Positions 38,133 to 47,896 are shown, counted from the first letter of the stretch. The stretch is DNA of 64,000 nucleotides from Streptococcus sp. 596553 (GCF_900411395.1 NZ_OXCQ01000009.1:1-64000); one strand, 5' to 3'. Notes: a model not told the origin generated them from the sequence alone. A program made the numbers and translations.

Positions 38133-39059
38133 GTGAAATCTATTAAACGTTTTGCACTCTCTGCTATGGGAGTGGCTATGTTGCTAGTCTTAACTGGCTG
38201 TGTCAATGTCGATAAAGCCACAGGTCAGCCAACAGGATTTATTTGGAATACGATCGGAGCGCCTATGGCTGAAGCCATCAAGTACTTCGCTACTGATAAA
38301 GGTCTAGGCTTCGGTGTCGCTATCATCATCGTAACTATTATCGTGCGCTTGATTATCTTGCCACTTGGTATCTACCAATCATGGAAGGCAACGCTTCACT
38401 CTGAAAAGATGAACGCCCTCAAGCACGTCCTTGAGCCACATCAAACTCGTCTCAAGGAAGCGACTACTCAAGAAGAAAAACTCGAAGCCCAACAAGCTCT
38501 CTTTGCCGCTCAAAAAGAACACGGCATCAGCATGTTTGGTGGTGTAGGATGTTTCCCTATCCTCCTTCAAATGCCTTTCTTCTCTGCTATCTACTTTGCT
38601 GCCCAACATACTGAAGGGGTTGCTCAAGCAAGCTACCTAGGCATTCCTCTAGGTTCTCCAAGTATGATTTTGGTTGCCTTCGCTGGTATTCTTTACTATC
38701 TTCAATCGCTCCTTTCACTTCACGGAGTAGAAGATGAAATGCAAAGAGAACAAATCAAGAAAATGATTTACATGAGCCCACTCATGATCGTCGTCTTCTC
38801 CCTTTTCTCACCAGCTAGTGTCACACTTTACTGGGTTGTCGGTGGTTTCATGATGATTCTCCAACAGTTTATCGTCAACTATATCGTTCGTCCAAAACTT
38901 CGCAAAAAAGTCCGTGAAGAACTGGCGAAGAACCCACCAAAAGCAAGTGCTTTCTCTAAACCAAGTGGACGAAAAGACGTTACCCCTGAACAACCAACTG
39001 CTATCACAAGCAAGAAAAAACACAAAAATCGCAACGTTGGAAAACAACGTTCGAGATAA
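38133..39059 (+). CDS. yidC: Membrane protein insertase YidC (lipoprotein form)
   Basis: 308 residues from a GTG. A lipoprotein signal with lipobox LTGC (Cys ~23) is followed by five membrane segments with the family core (GVGCFPILLQMPFFSAIYFA, ~residue 140). A long basic C-terminal tail (KKKHKNRNVGKQRSR) can contact ribosomes and marks the YidC2 type. It inserts membrane proteins with or without SecYEG; streptococci normally have two paralogues. Terminator at 39069-39096. Confidence 0.96.
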   Translation: MKSIKRFALSAMGVAMLLVLTGCVNVDKATGQPTGFIWNTIGAPMAEAIKYFATDKGLGFGVAIIIVTIIVRLIILPLGIYQSWKATLHSEKMNALKHVLEPHQTRLKEATTQEEKLEAQQALFAAQKEHGISMFGGVGCFPILLQMPFFSAIYFAAQHTEGVAQASYLGIPLGSPSMILVAFAGILYYLQSLLSLHGVEDEMQREQIKKMIYMSPLMIVVFSLFSPASVTLYWVVGGFMMILQQFIVNYIVRPKLRKKVREELAKNPPKASAFSKPSGRKDVTPEQPTAITSKKKHKNRNVGKQRSR

Positions 39060-39068
39060 GAAGAAAAA

Positions 39069-39096
39069 GGCTTAGCTGATTTGCTAAGTCTTTTTT
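39069..39096 (+). terminator. yidC terminator
   Basis: GGCTTAGC/GCTAAGTC stem with a 6-base loop followed by TTTTTT. Confidence 0.85.
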
Positions 39097-39103
39097 GCAA
39101 GTC

Positions 39104-39299
39104 ATACTCTTCGAAAATCTCTTCAAGCCACGTCAGCTTCGCCTTGCCGTATGTATGGCTACTGACTTCGTCAGTTCTATTCACAACCTCAAAACAGTGT
39201 TTTGAGCTAACTTCGTCAGTTCTATCTACAACCTCAAAACCATGTTTTGAGCAGCCTGCGGCTAGCTTCCTAGTTTGCTCTTTGATTTTCATTGAGTAT
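39104..39299 (+). repeat. BOX element A-B-B-C
   Basis: boxA starts ATACTCTTCGAAAATCTC. Two boxB units carry TTCGTCAGTTCTAT and CAACCTCAAAAC. boxC contains TGCGGCTAGCTTCCTAG and ends CATTGAGTAT. It lies between the convergent genes yidC and pflA. Confidence 0.95.
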
Positions 39300-39326
39300 C
39301 AAAAGCCCGATGTTTCCATCAGGCTT
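39300..39326 (-). terminator. pflA terminator
   Basis: AAGCCTGATG-GAAA-CATCGGGCTT hairpin followed by TTGAT on the minus strand, abutting the BOX element. Confidence 0.7.
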
Positions 39327-39331
39327 CTTTT

Positions 39332-40126
39332 TTATCCATGTACACGTTTCATATAGTCTTGATAACTTTCGGTATCCATGAGTTTTTTAGCGTTCTTTAC
39401 GCGATCTGCTGTTGGTGGTTTAACTCCTTCAAGTGAATATGGGATTCCCAATTCACGCCATTTGAATTCTCCCATGGTGTGATAAGGTAGAATTTCAAAC
39501 TTATCAACATTTTTGAGGGTCTTGACGAACTTACCAAGTTCAATCAAGTCATCATCTCTATCTGTCAATCCTGGAACTAGCACGTGGCGAATCCAGACAG
39601 GTTTTCCAATATCTGATAGATACTGGGCACAAGCCAAGATATTTTTATTGGTTTGGCTAGTAACAAACTTGTGCTGTTCTTCGTTGATTTCCTTGATATC
39701 CAAAAGAACCAAGTCAGTGACAGCCATGAGTTTGTCAAACTTCTCAAGGTAACGTGGTTTATTACGGAAAGGAAGGGCACAGGTGTCCAAGGTACAGTGG
39801 ATTCCTTGTTCCTTAGCCTTGGTGAAGAGGGCAATCAGGAAATCAATCTGCAAGAGGGCTTCTCCTCCACTAACTGTAATCCCACCCTTATTTCCCCAGA
39901 AACCGCGGTAGCGCAAGGCCTCTGTCAAAACATCATCTACCGTCCGTTCACGTGACTTATTGGACTCCATAGCCCAAGTGTCCGGGTTGTGGCAATACTG
40001 GCAACGCATGTGACAGCCCTGCAAAAAGACAATAAAGCGAATACCAGGCCCATCTACTGACCCAAAGCTTTCTGTCGAATGCACCATTCCTGTCACTTGT
40101 CCATAATCAATTGTTTCTTCAGACAT
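39332..40126 (-). CDS. pflA: Pyruvate formate-lyase activating enzyme
   Basis: 264 residues. The radical-SAM cluster motif is in FLQGCHMRCQYCHNPDTW (CxxxCxxC, ~residue 36), followed by GGITVSGGEALLQ. It installs the glycyl radical on pyruvate formate-lyase for mixed-acid fermentation under anaerobiosis. Ribosome site AAGGAAGG. It is a single-gene unit convergent with yidC. The PFL structural gene is not in the window. Confidence 0.96.
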   Translation of the reverse strand: MSEETIDYGQVTGMVHSTESFGSVDGPGIRFIVFLQGCHMRCQYCHNPDTWAMESNKSRERTVDDVLTEALRYRGFWGNKGGITVSGGEALLQIDFLIALFTKAKEQGIHCTLDTCALPFRNKPRYLEKFDKLMAVTDLVLLDIKEINEEQHKFVTSQTNKNILACAQYLSDIGKPVWIRHVLVPGLTDRDDDLIELGKFVKTLKNVDKFEILPYHTMGEFKWRELGIPYSLEGVKPPTADRVKNAKKLMDTESYQDYMKRVHG

Positions 40127-40251
40127 ATCGTTACCTTCCTTGAAAACGTTTTATAGTTTTATTATATCACGACTTGAAGGAAAAACAAGATTTTTGCCTA
40201 TTTTTTAGAAAGCAATCTGTTTTTCAATTTCATTTTCAATTACTTATCATT

Positions 40252-41502
40252 TTATTCTTCAAAATCAAAACCATACAAGGTTGCAAAATAGTCCTCAGGG
40301 CGCTCTGCTCGGCGTATTTGACGGGCTTTGCCTTCTTCGGTATAAAGGATTTCCGCAGAACGAAGTTTGGCGTTGTACTGGTAGCCCATGGAGAATCCAT
40401 GTGCACCTGTATCATGAATTACCAGCAAATCACCGATTTCTGTATGAGGCAGTTCGCGATTCACTGCAAATTTATCATTGTTTTCACAGAGCGAACCAAC
40501 CACATCTACCACTTCAGCTGGTCCATCTGGATGGGTCACGTTAGTAATATGATGGTAAGCTCCGTACATAGCTGGACGCATGAGGTTGACTGCTGATGCA
40601 TCCACACCTAGATAGGTACGGTAGGTTTTTTTCTTATGAGTCACTCTTGTGACCAAAGCACCGTGAGGGGCTAACATAAAACGACCCAATTCGGTAAAAA
40701 TCTTGACCTGACCAAGGCCTGCTGGCGTAAGAACCTCTTCATAAACCTTACGAACTCCCTCACCAATCAAGGCAATATCATTTGGCTCCTGGTCTGGACG
40801 ATAGTTGACACCAATACCGCCAGAAAGATTGATAAAGTCTAGCGAAATACCCAACTTTTCCTTGATTTCAACAGCCAATTCAAAAAGCTGACGAGCCAAC
40901 TCTGGATAATAGAGATGGGTCACGGTATTAGATGCTAGGAAGGAGTGAATCCCAAAAGTCTTGGCTCCTTTTTCCTTCAAGATGGCAAAAGCTTCAAAGA
41001 GCTGGTCCTTGGTCATACCAAACTTGGCTTCTCCAGGATTGTCCATGATGTCTGTTCCCAGTTCAAAAACGCCTCCAGGATTGTAACGACAAGAGATGAT
41101 TTCTGGAATTCTTGCTGCACGCTCCAGATGTTCAATATCTTCAAAGGCATCCAAGTTAATGGTCGCACCCAATTCACGCGCATAGGCATATTCCTTATCT
41201 GGCGTATTGTTTGAAGAGAACATAATCTCAGAACCTGGAAAATCCAGTTTATGGCTCATTAAAAGCTCTACATAACTAGAGCAGTCCACACCACAGCCTT
41301 CCTCTTGGAGAATTTTCAAAATAGCTGGAGTTGGAGTAGCCTTAACTGCAAAATATTCCTTAAAGCCCTTGTTCCACGAAAAGGCTTGGTTGACAGCTCT
41401 TGCCTTCTCACGAATCCCCTTCTCGTCATACAAGTGAAAGGGAGTGGGGAACTCGGCAACAATCGCTTCTAACTCTTCTCTATTGATAAATGGTGTTTTC
41501 AT
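40252..41502 (-). CDS. lysA: Diaminopimelate decarboxylase
   Basis: 416 residues. A fold-type III PLP enzyme with Lys in EYFAVKATPTP (~residue 50), the glycine-rich phosphate-binding LSGGIGVNY (~residue 225) and an active-site Cys in VGSLCENNDKFA (~residue 345). It makes lysine from meso-diaminopimelate. Lysine is both a protein residue and the peptidoglycan cross-linking residue in these bacteria. It lies downstream of purR, separated by a hairpin. Confidence 0.93.
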   Translation of the reverse strand: MKTPFINREELEAIVAEFPTPFHLYDEKGIREKARAVNQAFSWNKGFKEYFAVKATPTPAILKILQEEGCGVDCSSYVELLMSHKLDFPGSEIMFSSNNTPDKEYAYARELGATINLDAFEDIEHLERAARIPEIISCRYNPGGVFELGTDIMDNPGEAKFGMTKDQLFEAFAILKEKGAKTFGIHSFLASNTVTHLYYPELARQLFELAVEIKEKLGISLDFINLSGGIGVNYRPDQEPNDIALIGEGVRKVYEEVLTPAGLGQVKIFTELGRFMLAPHGALVTRVTHKKKTYRTYLGVDASAVNLMRPAMYGAYHHITNVTHPDGPAEVVDVVGSLCENNDKFAVNRELPHTEIGDLLVIHDTGAHGFSMGYQYNAKLRSAEILYTEEGKARQIRRAERPEDYFATLYGFDFEE

Positions 41503-41529
41503 AAGCTTCCTTCTATTCTATTTGCAAAG

Positions 41530-41557
41530 AAAGGCTGGGACAAGCGTTCCAACCTTT
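41530..41557 (-). terminator. purR terminator
   Basis: AAAGGTTGGAA/GTCCCAGCCTTT stem followed by CTTT on the minus strand, just after the purR stop. Confidence 0.65.
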
Positions 41558-41568
41558 AGTTCTATCTC

Positions 41569-42396
41569 TTATTTATCTTCGTCAAAGATATTGCCAACCT
41601 CAACATCGATGGCTTGGTTCTTGACATCAATATTGGTTACCTTCAAGAGTGACTTGTAGTCAAACTGCTTTTCACGTTCTTCTTGGGCATTGTCCGCAAA
41701 GACCGCTACACCTGCCAATTCTGAATCAAACTCTCGCAAGAGACTGATCATCCCATTGACCGTTCCGCCACCTTTCAAGAAGTCATCCACAATCAAGACA
41801 CGGCTACCTGCCTTGAGACTGCGTTTTGAAAGGAACATTTTCTCAATGCGGTCACCACTTGAACCTGATACATAGTTGACGCTAACAGTTGAACCTTCGG
41901 TAATTTTCAGGTCACGGCGCACAATAACAAAAGGAACATTGAGGACATTGGCAACTGCATTTGCAAGAGGAACACCCTTAGTCGCTACTGTCATAACCGC
42001 ATCAATTTTTTGGTCCATAAAGCTCTTGGCAATAATGCGTCCAATATTTTTCAAGATAGCTGGTGTGCTAAGCAAATCTGACAAGTAGATATAGCCACCA
42101 GGCAAGATACGGTCACTTTCTGACAACTTGGCACGCAAGTCCTCAACCATTTCCTTGGCATCATGGCTCGAGATTGATGGTGTGAAAATGACACCACCAC
42201 CAGCACCAGTTACTGTCTGGATATGACCGATTTCAATTTCCTCAAAGGCGCGTTTGATAATCACGATATCTTCTGAGATGGATGATTTAGCAGATTCATA
42301 CTTTTCAGCAAAAGTATTGAGACTAGTTAGTTTATAAGGATGATTAATCAAATAGTTGGAAATGACAACCATCCGATCACTTCTTCTTAATTTCAT
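41569..42396 (-). CDS. purR: Purine operon regulator PurR
   Basis: 275 residues. An N-terminal winged helix (residues ~1-70) is fused to a phosphoribosyltransferase-like domain with the PRPP-binding motif VLIVDDFLKGGGTVNGM (~residue 200). The Lactococcus/Streptococcus PurR type activates purine genes at PurBoxes in response to PRPP (family knowledge). A BOX element lies only 22 bases upstream of the start codon, probably inside the 5' leader. Confidence 0.95.
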   Translation of the reverse strand: MKLRRSDRMVVISNYLINHPYKLTSLNTFAEKYESAKSSISEDIVIIKRAFEEIEIGHIQTVTGAGGGVIFTPSISSHDAKEMVEDLRAKLSESDRILPGGYIYLSDLLSTPAILKNIGRIIAKSFMDQKIDAVMTVATKGVPLANAVANVLNVPFVIVRRDLKITEGSTVSVNYVSGSSGDRIEKMFLSKRSLKAGSRVLIVDDFLKGGGTVNGMISLLREFDSELAGVAVFADNAQEEREKQFDYKSLLKVTNIDVKNQAIDVEVGNIFDEDK

Positions 42397-42418
42397 TTCT
42401 ATTTCCTATTCCATTTTT

Positions 42419-42576
42419 ATTCAAAAAATCAAAAAGCAAACTAGAAAGCTGGTCGCTGGTGGTTCAAAACACTGTTTTGAGATTGTCGATAGAACTGACA
42501 ATTCCTGTAATATACATGTATATATACATACGACAAGGCGATACTAGCCTAGTTTGAAGAGATTTTCGAAGAGTAT
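42419..42576 (-). repeat. Degenerate BOX element in purR leader
   Basis: Mutated boxC (AAAGCAAACTAGAAAGCTGG), one boxB (GGTTCAAAACACTGTTTTGAG) and a boxA ending TTTTCGAAGAGTAT. A TATACATGTATATATACATA insertion-like stretch lies between B and A. A TGGTATAAT element at 42596-42601 upstream would transcribe the whole repeat into the purR mRNA. Confidence 0.85.
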
Positions 42577-42612
42577 TCATTTTTGTCTTTTACTTATTAT
42601 ACCATATTCACA

Positions 42613-42647
42613 TAAAAAAACGAACATTCTTATCCTAAAAAATGCTC
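42613..42647 (-). terminator. cbf1 operon terminator
   Basis: GAGCATT/AATGTTC stem (one G-U pair) followed by GTTTTTTTATG on the minus strand, 16 bases after the cbf1 stop. Confidence 0.75.
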
Positions 42648-42662
42648 ATTTTTCTTAAATTG

Positions 42663-43604
42663 TTAATCTAAATCTGGTTTATAGAAGGAACGATTATCCA
42701 TAGCGAAGATTTTATTGGTCATCTCTCCTTTATCCACCAAAGCCAGAGCTGTTGACATCATCATCATGCTTGCATCCAGATTGTCAATCATATGGATAAT
42801 CTCTGCTTCCATAATGCGTGGACGGACTGGGCTTCCATACTCAAGTAAGCCGTGGTGACTAAGGATGACGTGACGAAGCAGAACGACTTCTTCCTTGGTA
42901 TCATCAATGCCGAGCTCCATAACTGTCTTGGTAATTTCACTATCAATCAGAGCGATATGTCCAAGAAGATTACCTCGTACTGTATACTCAGTCTGGTCTG
43001 GTCCAGTCAACTCGATGACCTTAGCCAAGTCATGCAGCATAATTCCCGCATAGAGCAGACTCTTATTGAGCTGAGGATAGATTTCGCTAATGGCATCTGC
43101 CAAGCGTACCATGGTCGCCGTATGGTAAGCCAAACCCGTTTCAAAGGCATGGTGATTAGTCTTGGCAGCGGGATAGGAGTAAAATTCCTTATCATACTTG
43201 GTGTAGAGCTTTCGGACAATTCGTTGCCAAACAGGATTTTCAATTTTAAAAATCATTTGCGACATGTAGTCACGGATTTCCTTGACATCAACTGGCGACT
43301 TGACCTTGAAATCAGCCGGATCATTGGGTTCACCAGGTTGAGGCAGACGAAGGGTAATTTGATTGACTTGAGGGGTGTTGTTATAAACTTCTCGGCGTCC
43401 TTTCATGTGGACAACCTTACCTGCGGTAAAGGCCTCAACGTTATGAGGTTGGGCATCCCAGAGTTTCCCTTCAATCTCGCCACTATCATCTTGGAAGGTA
43501 AAGGCTAGGTAGTTTTTCCCAGCTCGAGTTTGCCTCAGGTCAGCTGATTTGATTAGGTAAAAGCCTTCAAACAGCTCATCTTTTTTCATGTGACTAATCT
43601 TCAT
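42663..43604 (-). CDS. cbf1: 3'-5' exoribonuclease Cbf1/YhaM
   Basis: 313 residues from the ATG at 43604 (GGAAG upstream). An N-terminal OB-fold (residues ~20-95, FTFQDDSGEIEGKLWD) is followed by an HD domain (HHAFETGLAYHTATMVRLADAI ... IMLHDLAK, ~residues 165-215). In pneumococcus it trims 3' ends of small RNAs and mRNA fragments. It overlaps rmuC by 11 bases. The upstream rmuC leader carries a cin-box-like site, so competence induction of this pair is possible. Confidence 0.93.
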   Translation of the reverse strand: MKISHMKKDELFEGFYLIKSADLRQTRAGKNYLAFTFQDDSGEIEGKLWDAQPHNVEAFTAGKVVHMKGRREVYNNTPQVNQITLRLPQPGEPNDPADFKVKSPVDVKEIRDYMSQMIFKIENPVWQRIVRKLYTKYDKEFYSYPAAKTNHHAFETGLAYHTATMVRLADAISEIYPQLNKSLLYAGIMLHDLAKVIELTGPDQTEYTVRGNLLGHIALIDSEITKTVMELGIDDTKEEVVLLRHVILSHHGLLEYGSPVRPRIMEAEIIHMIDNLDASMMMMSTALALVDKGEMTNKIFAMDNRSFYKPDLD

Positions 43605-44850
43605 ATTCTTCCTCATTTTCTTGGAAATGGAGTAGATCAAGCGCAGGCTCACCTTCTGATAACTCAATGTGACGGAGCGTTCGCTCGATAGCTGTAGTGC
43701 GACGGTTTAATAATTCATCAATATTGCCAGAGGCATGTTGAAGATGTTTTTGTGCCTTGACCAGAATGCCACCAAACTTGCCAAACTCGGTCTTGACACT
43801 GGCAAGAGTCTTGCTGATATGGTCGGCGCTCTTTTGGATATTGAGGGTTTTGAAACCAACTGATAGGGAATTGAGCAGGGCTGACAGGGTACTTGGACCT
43901 GCAACAATAATCTGCTCCTCCCGTCTCAAGTCATCAAAGAAGACAGGATTGCGGACAATTTCTGAGTAGAGACCTTCTGTGGGCACAAACAAAACTCCAA
44001 AATTGGTTGTCCGAGGTGGTGCTATGTACTTGTTCCTGATATCCTTGGCAAAGCGCTTGACGCTTGCTAGGAGTGACTTGCGACAGCGTTCAATCTCATC
44101 CTTGTCACCCACTTCATAGGCTTCTTCCAAGCGGTAATAATCTGCCAGTGGAAACTTGGAGTCAATTGGCAGGTAGACGTAGTCTTGGTCGCCTTGTCCG
44201 GGTAACTTGATAGCGTATTCCACTCGTTCACTGGAGTTTTCAACCGTTGCGTATTCTCTTTCGTACTGGGCTGGTGTCATGATGTCTTCGATGATTTGCC
44301 CCAGTTGCAATTCACCCAGAATTCCTCGCGTCTTGGTTCCAGAGAGAACCTTGTTGAGGGCTCCGACATCGCGGGCAACAGTCTGCATTTCTCCAAGACC
44401 ACGATTGACCGACTCCAGTTGTTTGGAAACTGTCTCAAAGGAAGCCTGCAAGCGTGTCTGCAAGGTCTTTTCCAACTTTTCCTCGACTGTTTGGCGCATT
44501 TGTTCCAAACGTTGCTCATTTGATTCCTGCAGGGCTTGAAGCCGTTGGTCGGTCTTGTCTCTGGTTTGGAGGAGATTATCTGTCATTTCTTGACGGACTT
44601 GCGTCAATCCTTGATGCAACTCAATTCGCACTTCTTGCAAACGGTCGCTGACAGCCACTTCCAAGTCTTTTTGATCTAACCGACTGGCTTGTCTGGCTTG
44701 TTCAAAGCGATAATCCAACTGGTCTGACAAGTGATCTGCCTGATCCTCCAAGATCTTGCTGAGATGTTTTTCCTGCTTAGCCTGCCTTTGCCAAATCAGA
44801 AAGAGGCCAGCTAGGTTGGCAATCAATAATAGAACAAGTAAACTTTCCAT
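43594..44850 (-). CDS. rmuC: RmuC-family DNA recombination protein
   Basis: 418 residues from the ATG at 44850, with AGGAGG 4 bases upstream. An N-terminal membrane segment (~3-20) is followed by a long coiled coil (~25-155, Glu/Gln/Leu heptads) and a C-terminal PD-(D/E)XK-type RmuC domain (IKLPGQGDQDYVYLPIDSKFPLADYYRLEEA, ~residue 215). RmuC limits inverted-repeat rearrangements in E. coli. One base separates it from thiN. Confidence 0.92.
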   Translation of the reverse strand: MESLLVLLLIANLAGLFLIWQRQAKQEKHLSKILEDQADHLSDQLDYRFEQARQASRLDQKDLEVAVSDRLQEVRIELHQGLTQVRQEMTDNLLQTRDKTDQRLQALQESNEQRLEQMRQTVEEKLEKTLQTRLQASFETVSKQLESVNRGLGEMQTVARDVGALNKVLSGTKTRGILGELQLGQIIEDIMTPAQYEREYATVENSSERVEYAIKLPGQGDQDYVYLPIDSKFPLADYYRLEEAYEVGDKDEIERCRKSLLASVKRFAKDIRNKYIAPPRTTNFGVLFVPTEGLYSEIVRNPVFFDDLRREEQIIVAGPSTLSALLNSLSVGFKTLNIQKSADHISKTLASVKTEFGKFGGILVKAQKHLQHASGNIDELLNRRTTAIERTLRHIELSEGEPALDLLHFQENEEEYED

Positions 44851-44851
44851 C

Positions 44852-45514
44852 CTACCTCCTGTCCTTACTATGCAAGACAACTACATAGCCATCTGGGCAA
44901 GTCACCGAAACTTCCCTATCTATATATTCGTTAGAAGCGTACACTTTTTTAAAGAAAAAATTCTCCTCTGCCAACTCATACTTGGCACCGAGAATAGTCA
45001 GCTGGCTATCCCGAACCGGCATAAAGGCTAGATAGTCGTAGTCTGAACGGGGTTCAAGCTGACTGGTCCCTTCTGGACAATAGGCAATCAAGTTTTGCCC
45101 ATCCTCAATTTCTATCTGGCGCATATAAGGCGCCAACTTGGGATTGCTAGGAAGAAAAACATTGGCCAGCATGTGATCAATACGGCCACCCAAAGCACCA
45201 AAAATAGTAACCTCAGCCTGAGGATTTTGCTCAAAGATGGTTAAGAGAGCCAATTCCAAATCTGTATCATCTTTTTCTGGTCGGGCTTGGACAAAATGCT
45301 GGGCACGTTTTTGAATCACCTGTCGCTCTTCTTCCGTCACAGAATCAAAATCTCCAACCGCTAGAGCAAGAGGTAGATTTTCTTCCAAAACCCAGAGCGA
45401 TCCTCGATCCACACCGACAAAACTATCAAAGTCCGTCCGATAATGGCCGCGGTCTCCGCCTGCAAAAACTGCAACCCTAGTCCAGTTGTTTTCTGAGAGT
45501 TTGTACTCGCTCAT
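44852..45514 (-). CDS. Thiamine pyrophosphokinase
   Basis: 220 residues from the ATG at 45514 (GGGAG 6 bases upstream). TPK motifs are VGVDRGSLWVL, ALAVGDFDSV (~residue 50), KDDTDLELAL and GALGGRIDHMLAN. It transfers pyrophosphate from ATP to thiamine to make TPP. It overlaps rpe by 38 bases, within the ksgA-rsgA-rpe-thiN-rmuC-cbf1 string. Confidence 0.94.
   Translation of the reverse strand: MSEYKLSENNWTRVAVFAGGDRGHYRTDFDSFVGVDRGSLWVLEENLPLALAVGDFDSVTEEERQVIQKRAQHFVQARPEKDDTDLELALLTIFEQNPQAEVTIFGALGGRIDHMLANVFLPSNPKLAPYMRQIEIEDGQNLIAYCPEGTSQLEPRSDYDYLAFMPVRDSQLTILGAKYELAEENFFFKKVYASNEYIDREVSVTCPDGYVVVLHSKDRR
44925..44932 (-). promoter_or_regulatory. Variant cin-box upstream of rmuC-cbf1
   Basis: The minus strand reads AACGAATA, one mismatch to the TACGAATA octamer, inside the 3' end of thiN and 74 bases before the rmuC start. 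A T/A-rich segment lies 5' of it. I recall this locus being reported among late-competence genes in pneumococcus, but this could not be verified here. Confidence 0.5.
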
Positions 45515-46133
45515 TGACATCTCCCTTAAAGACATAGGAACCTGCTACAAAAATGGTCGCACCAGCTTCTTTAGCTTGGGCAATAGTTTGGTCATCAATC
45601 CCGCCATCCACTTCGATTTCAAAGTTCAAACCTTTTTCCTTACGAAGAGCAACCAACTCACAGACCTTATCCATGGTCTCTGGTAGAAAGGCTTGTCCAC
45701 CAAAGCCTGGGTTAACCGTCATGACTAAGACTTGGTCAACTAGGTGAAGCACATGCTTAATGGCTTCAACTGGTGTGCCAGGATTGATAACGACTGAAGG
45801 CTTAACTCCGAGTGAACGAATCTTTTGGAGGGCACCATGAATATGAGGCGTTGCTTCCACATGGATACTGATAATATCCGCACCTGCACGCGCAAAGTCC
45901 TCTAAATGATGCTCAGGGTTTGACACCATCAAGTGGCAATCGAAAACCATCTTGCTATGAGGGCGAAGAGCTTCGACCACACCCGCACCAAAACTGATTT
46001 GCGGTACAAAATGACCATCCATAATATCGATATGGGCATACTCTGCCCCAGTTGCTTCTAGGCGTTTAATTTCACGTTCAAAGTTGGCATAATCTGCTGC
46101 CAGAATTGACGGAGCAATCTTGTATTGAGACAT
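45477..46133 (-). CDS. rpe: Ribulose-phosphate 3-epimerase
   Basis: 218 residues from the ATG at 46133 (MSQYKIAPSILAADY). TIM-barrel motifs are YAHIDIMDGHFVPQISFG (~residue 33), DCHLMVSNPE, MTVNPGFGGQAF (~residue 138) and EVDGGI. It interconverts ribulose-5-P and xylulose-5-P in the pentose phosphate pathway. The frame is open further 5' through rsgA in another frame, but AAGGAG precedes this ATG. Same operon as rsgA and thiN. Confidence 0.97.
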   Translation of the reverse strand: MSQYKIAPSILAADYANFEREIKRLEATGAEYAHIDIMDGHFVPQISFGAGVVEALRPHSKMVFDCHLMVSNPEHHLEDFARAGADIISIHVEATPHIHGALQKIRSLGVKPSVVINPGTPVEAIKHVLHLVDQVLVMTVNPGFGGQAFLPETMDKVCELVALRKEKGLNFEIEVDGGIDDQTIAQAKEAGATIFVAGSYVFKGDVNERVQTLRKQLD

Positions 46134-46143
46134 AGGTTTCTCC

Positions 46144-47022
46144 TTATTTTGGAATTTTTTTGCTGACCTTTTTATATGTTTCTCTGCGATTTTCAATTTC
46201 GCTGAGGAATTGCAGGTAGTTGTCAAAACGGAAGCTGGCAATAACACCTTCTTCCACTGCTGGCTTGACCGCACAAGACGGCTCATGGGTATGGGTACAA
46301 GTACGGAATTTACAGTCTCGACTGACAGTAGCAATCTCTGGGAAGGCCTGATTGAGGTCTTCAGCCGTTGTTACTTCATAATCCAGTGATGAAAAGCCTG
46401 GTGTATCTGCGATTTTACCCCCATTAAGATTGTAAAAACTAACTGCTCGAGTAGTGTGGCGCCCGCGACCCAGACTGTCTGAAATTTCTCCTGTTTCAAG
46501 ATTGAGATCTGGTGCGATTTTATTGAGAAGAGTTGATTTCCCAACACCTGTCTGCCCCATAAAAACTGTAACCTTACCTGTTAATAAAGGCAGGAGTTCC
46601 TCTTTGCTGGTCACAAAGTCATAGCCGATGTCACCATAGGTCTGCTGGTAAAAATCCAGTTCTCCCCCGTCTTCCAACAAATCCATTTTAGAAATATAGA
46701 CGATGGGATGAATACCCTTATGCTCCAAAAGAACCAAGAAACGATCCAGCAAATTGCTGTTAAAATCAGGTTCCTTGACGGACATGATTACTACAGCTTG
46801 ATCAATATTAACAATAGGCGGACGGACTAGACTGTTTTTGCGTTCATGAATCTTAAGGATATATCCCTCAGAGTTTTCCTCGGCAGAGAAATCTACCCAG
46901 TCCCCAACGTAAGGGGTATGCCCTTTTTTACGGAAATTCCCACGCGCCCGTGTTTGATAGACCTGACCATCACTCTCTACATAGTAGAAGCCTGCCAAGG
47001 CTTTAATAATTTGTCCCTGCAT
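46144..47022 (-). CDS. rsgA: Ribosome small-subunit GTPase RsgA
   Basis: 292 residues. An N-terminal OB-fold is followed by a circularly permuted GTPase: G4-like ISKMDLL (~residue 116), G1 [12 protein letters not shown] (~170), then G3 DTPGFSS (~213). The C-terminal zinc motif is [17 protein letters not shown]. It assists late maturation of the 30S subunit. One base separates it from ksgA upstream. Confidence 0.97.
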   Translation of the reverse strand: MQGQIIKALAGFYYVESDGQVYQTRARGNFRKKGHTPYVGDWVDFSAEENSEGYILKIHERKNSLVRPPIVNIDQAVVIMSVKEPDFNSNLLDRFLVLLEHKGIHPIVYISKMDLLEDGGELDFYQQTYGDIGYDFVTSKEELLPLLTGKVTVFMGQTGVGKSTLLNKIAPDLNLETGEISDSLGRGRHTTRAVSFYNLNGGKIADTPGFSSLDYEVTTAEDLNQAFPEIATVSRDCKFRTCTHTHEPSCAVKPAVEEGVIASFRFDNYLQFLSEIENRRETYKKVSKKIPK

Positions 47023-47023
47023 C

Positions 47024-47896
47024 TTAGAGTCCTTGCCCTTTAAGTGCGTCTGCTAGGCTGGCAAATTCTTCCAAGCTGAGAGCTTCCCCACGTACACTTG
47101 GTGACAAACCTGCTTGGTCCAAGGCCTTGGTCAGCTTGTCCTTGACTTCCTCAGTCTTGCCAAAGTAACCTGTCAAGTTATTCCATAAGGTCTTGCGACG
47201 ATGAGTGAAACTTGCCTTGGAAACCTTAAAGAAGAAGTTCTCGTCTTCTACTGCTACAGCTGGCTCTGGACGACGCACCATTTTCAAGATAGCCGAGTCC
47301 ACATTTGGCGCTGGCACAAAGACAGTCCGAGGCACGATAAAGGCAACCTTGGCAGTCATGTAGTACTGCACCGCAATCGACAAGCTACCATAAGCTTTGG
47401 TATGCGGCTGAGCGGAGATGCGATCCGCCACTTCTTTCTGCATCATAACCACAAACTCACTAAAAGGAATCCCACTCTCGATTAGGTGCATGAGAATAGG
47501 CGTCGTGATGTAGTAGGGTAAGTTAGCCACTACCTTGATTGGCAGGTCAGGATTTTTAAAATTCTGGATATGTTGCGCCAAATCAACTTTAAGAATGTCC
47601 TCGTTGACTACGGTCACATTGTCAAAATCACGCAAGGTATCTGCCAAAATCGGTACCAAACGGTGGTCGATCTCAAAGGCCATGACTTGAGCTGCACGCT
47701 CAGCCAAAAACTCCGTCAAGGCACCAATCCCTGGCCCGATTTCAATGACATTGACCTGGTCATCAATCTCAGCCGTATCCACGATTTTTTGAAGGATGTT
47801 GGTATCCGTCAGGAAATTTTGCCCGAAGGACTTTTTAAAGGTAAAACCGTGACGCTCCAGCACTGCCTTGGTCACGCTGTAATCTGCAATTCTCAT
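47024..47896 (-). CDS. ksgA: 16S rRNA dimethyladenosine transferase KsgA/RsmA
   Basis: 290 residues. [10 protein letters not shown] at the N-terminus, SAM-binding [17 protein letters not shown] (~residue 50) and catalytic [11 protein letters not shown] (~residue 125). It dimethylates A1518 and A1519 of 16S rRNA. It is the first gene of the ksgA-rsgA-rpe-thiN-rmuC-cbf1 string. Loss of KsgA gives kasugamycin resistance; the motifs here are intact. Confidence 0.97.
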   Translation of the reverse strand: MRIADYSVTKAVLERHGFTFKKSFGQNFLTDTNILQKIVDTAEIDDQVNVIEIGPGIGALTEFLAERAAQVMAFEIDHRLVPILADTLRDFDNVTVVNEDILKVDLAQHIQNFKNPDLPIKVVANLPYYITTPILMHLIESGIPFSEFVVMMQKEVADRISAQPHTKAYGSLSIAVQYYMTAKVAFIVPRTVFVPAPNVDSAILKMVRRPEPAVAVEDENFFFKVSKASFTHRRKTLWNNLTGYFGKTEEVKDKLTKALDQAGLSPSVRGEALSLEEFASLADALKGQGL

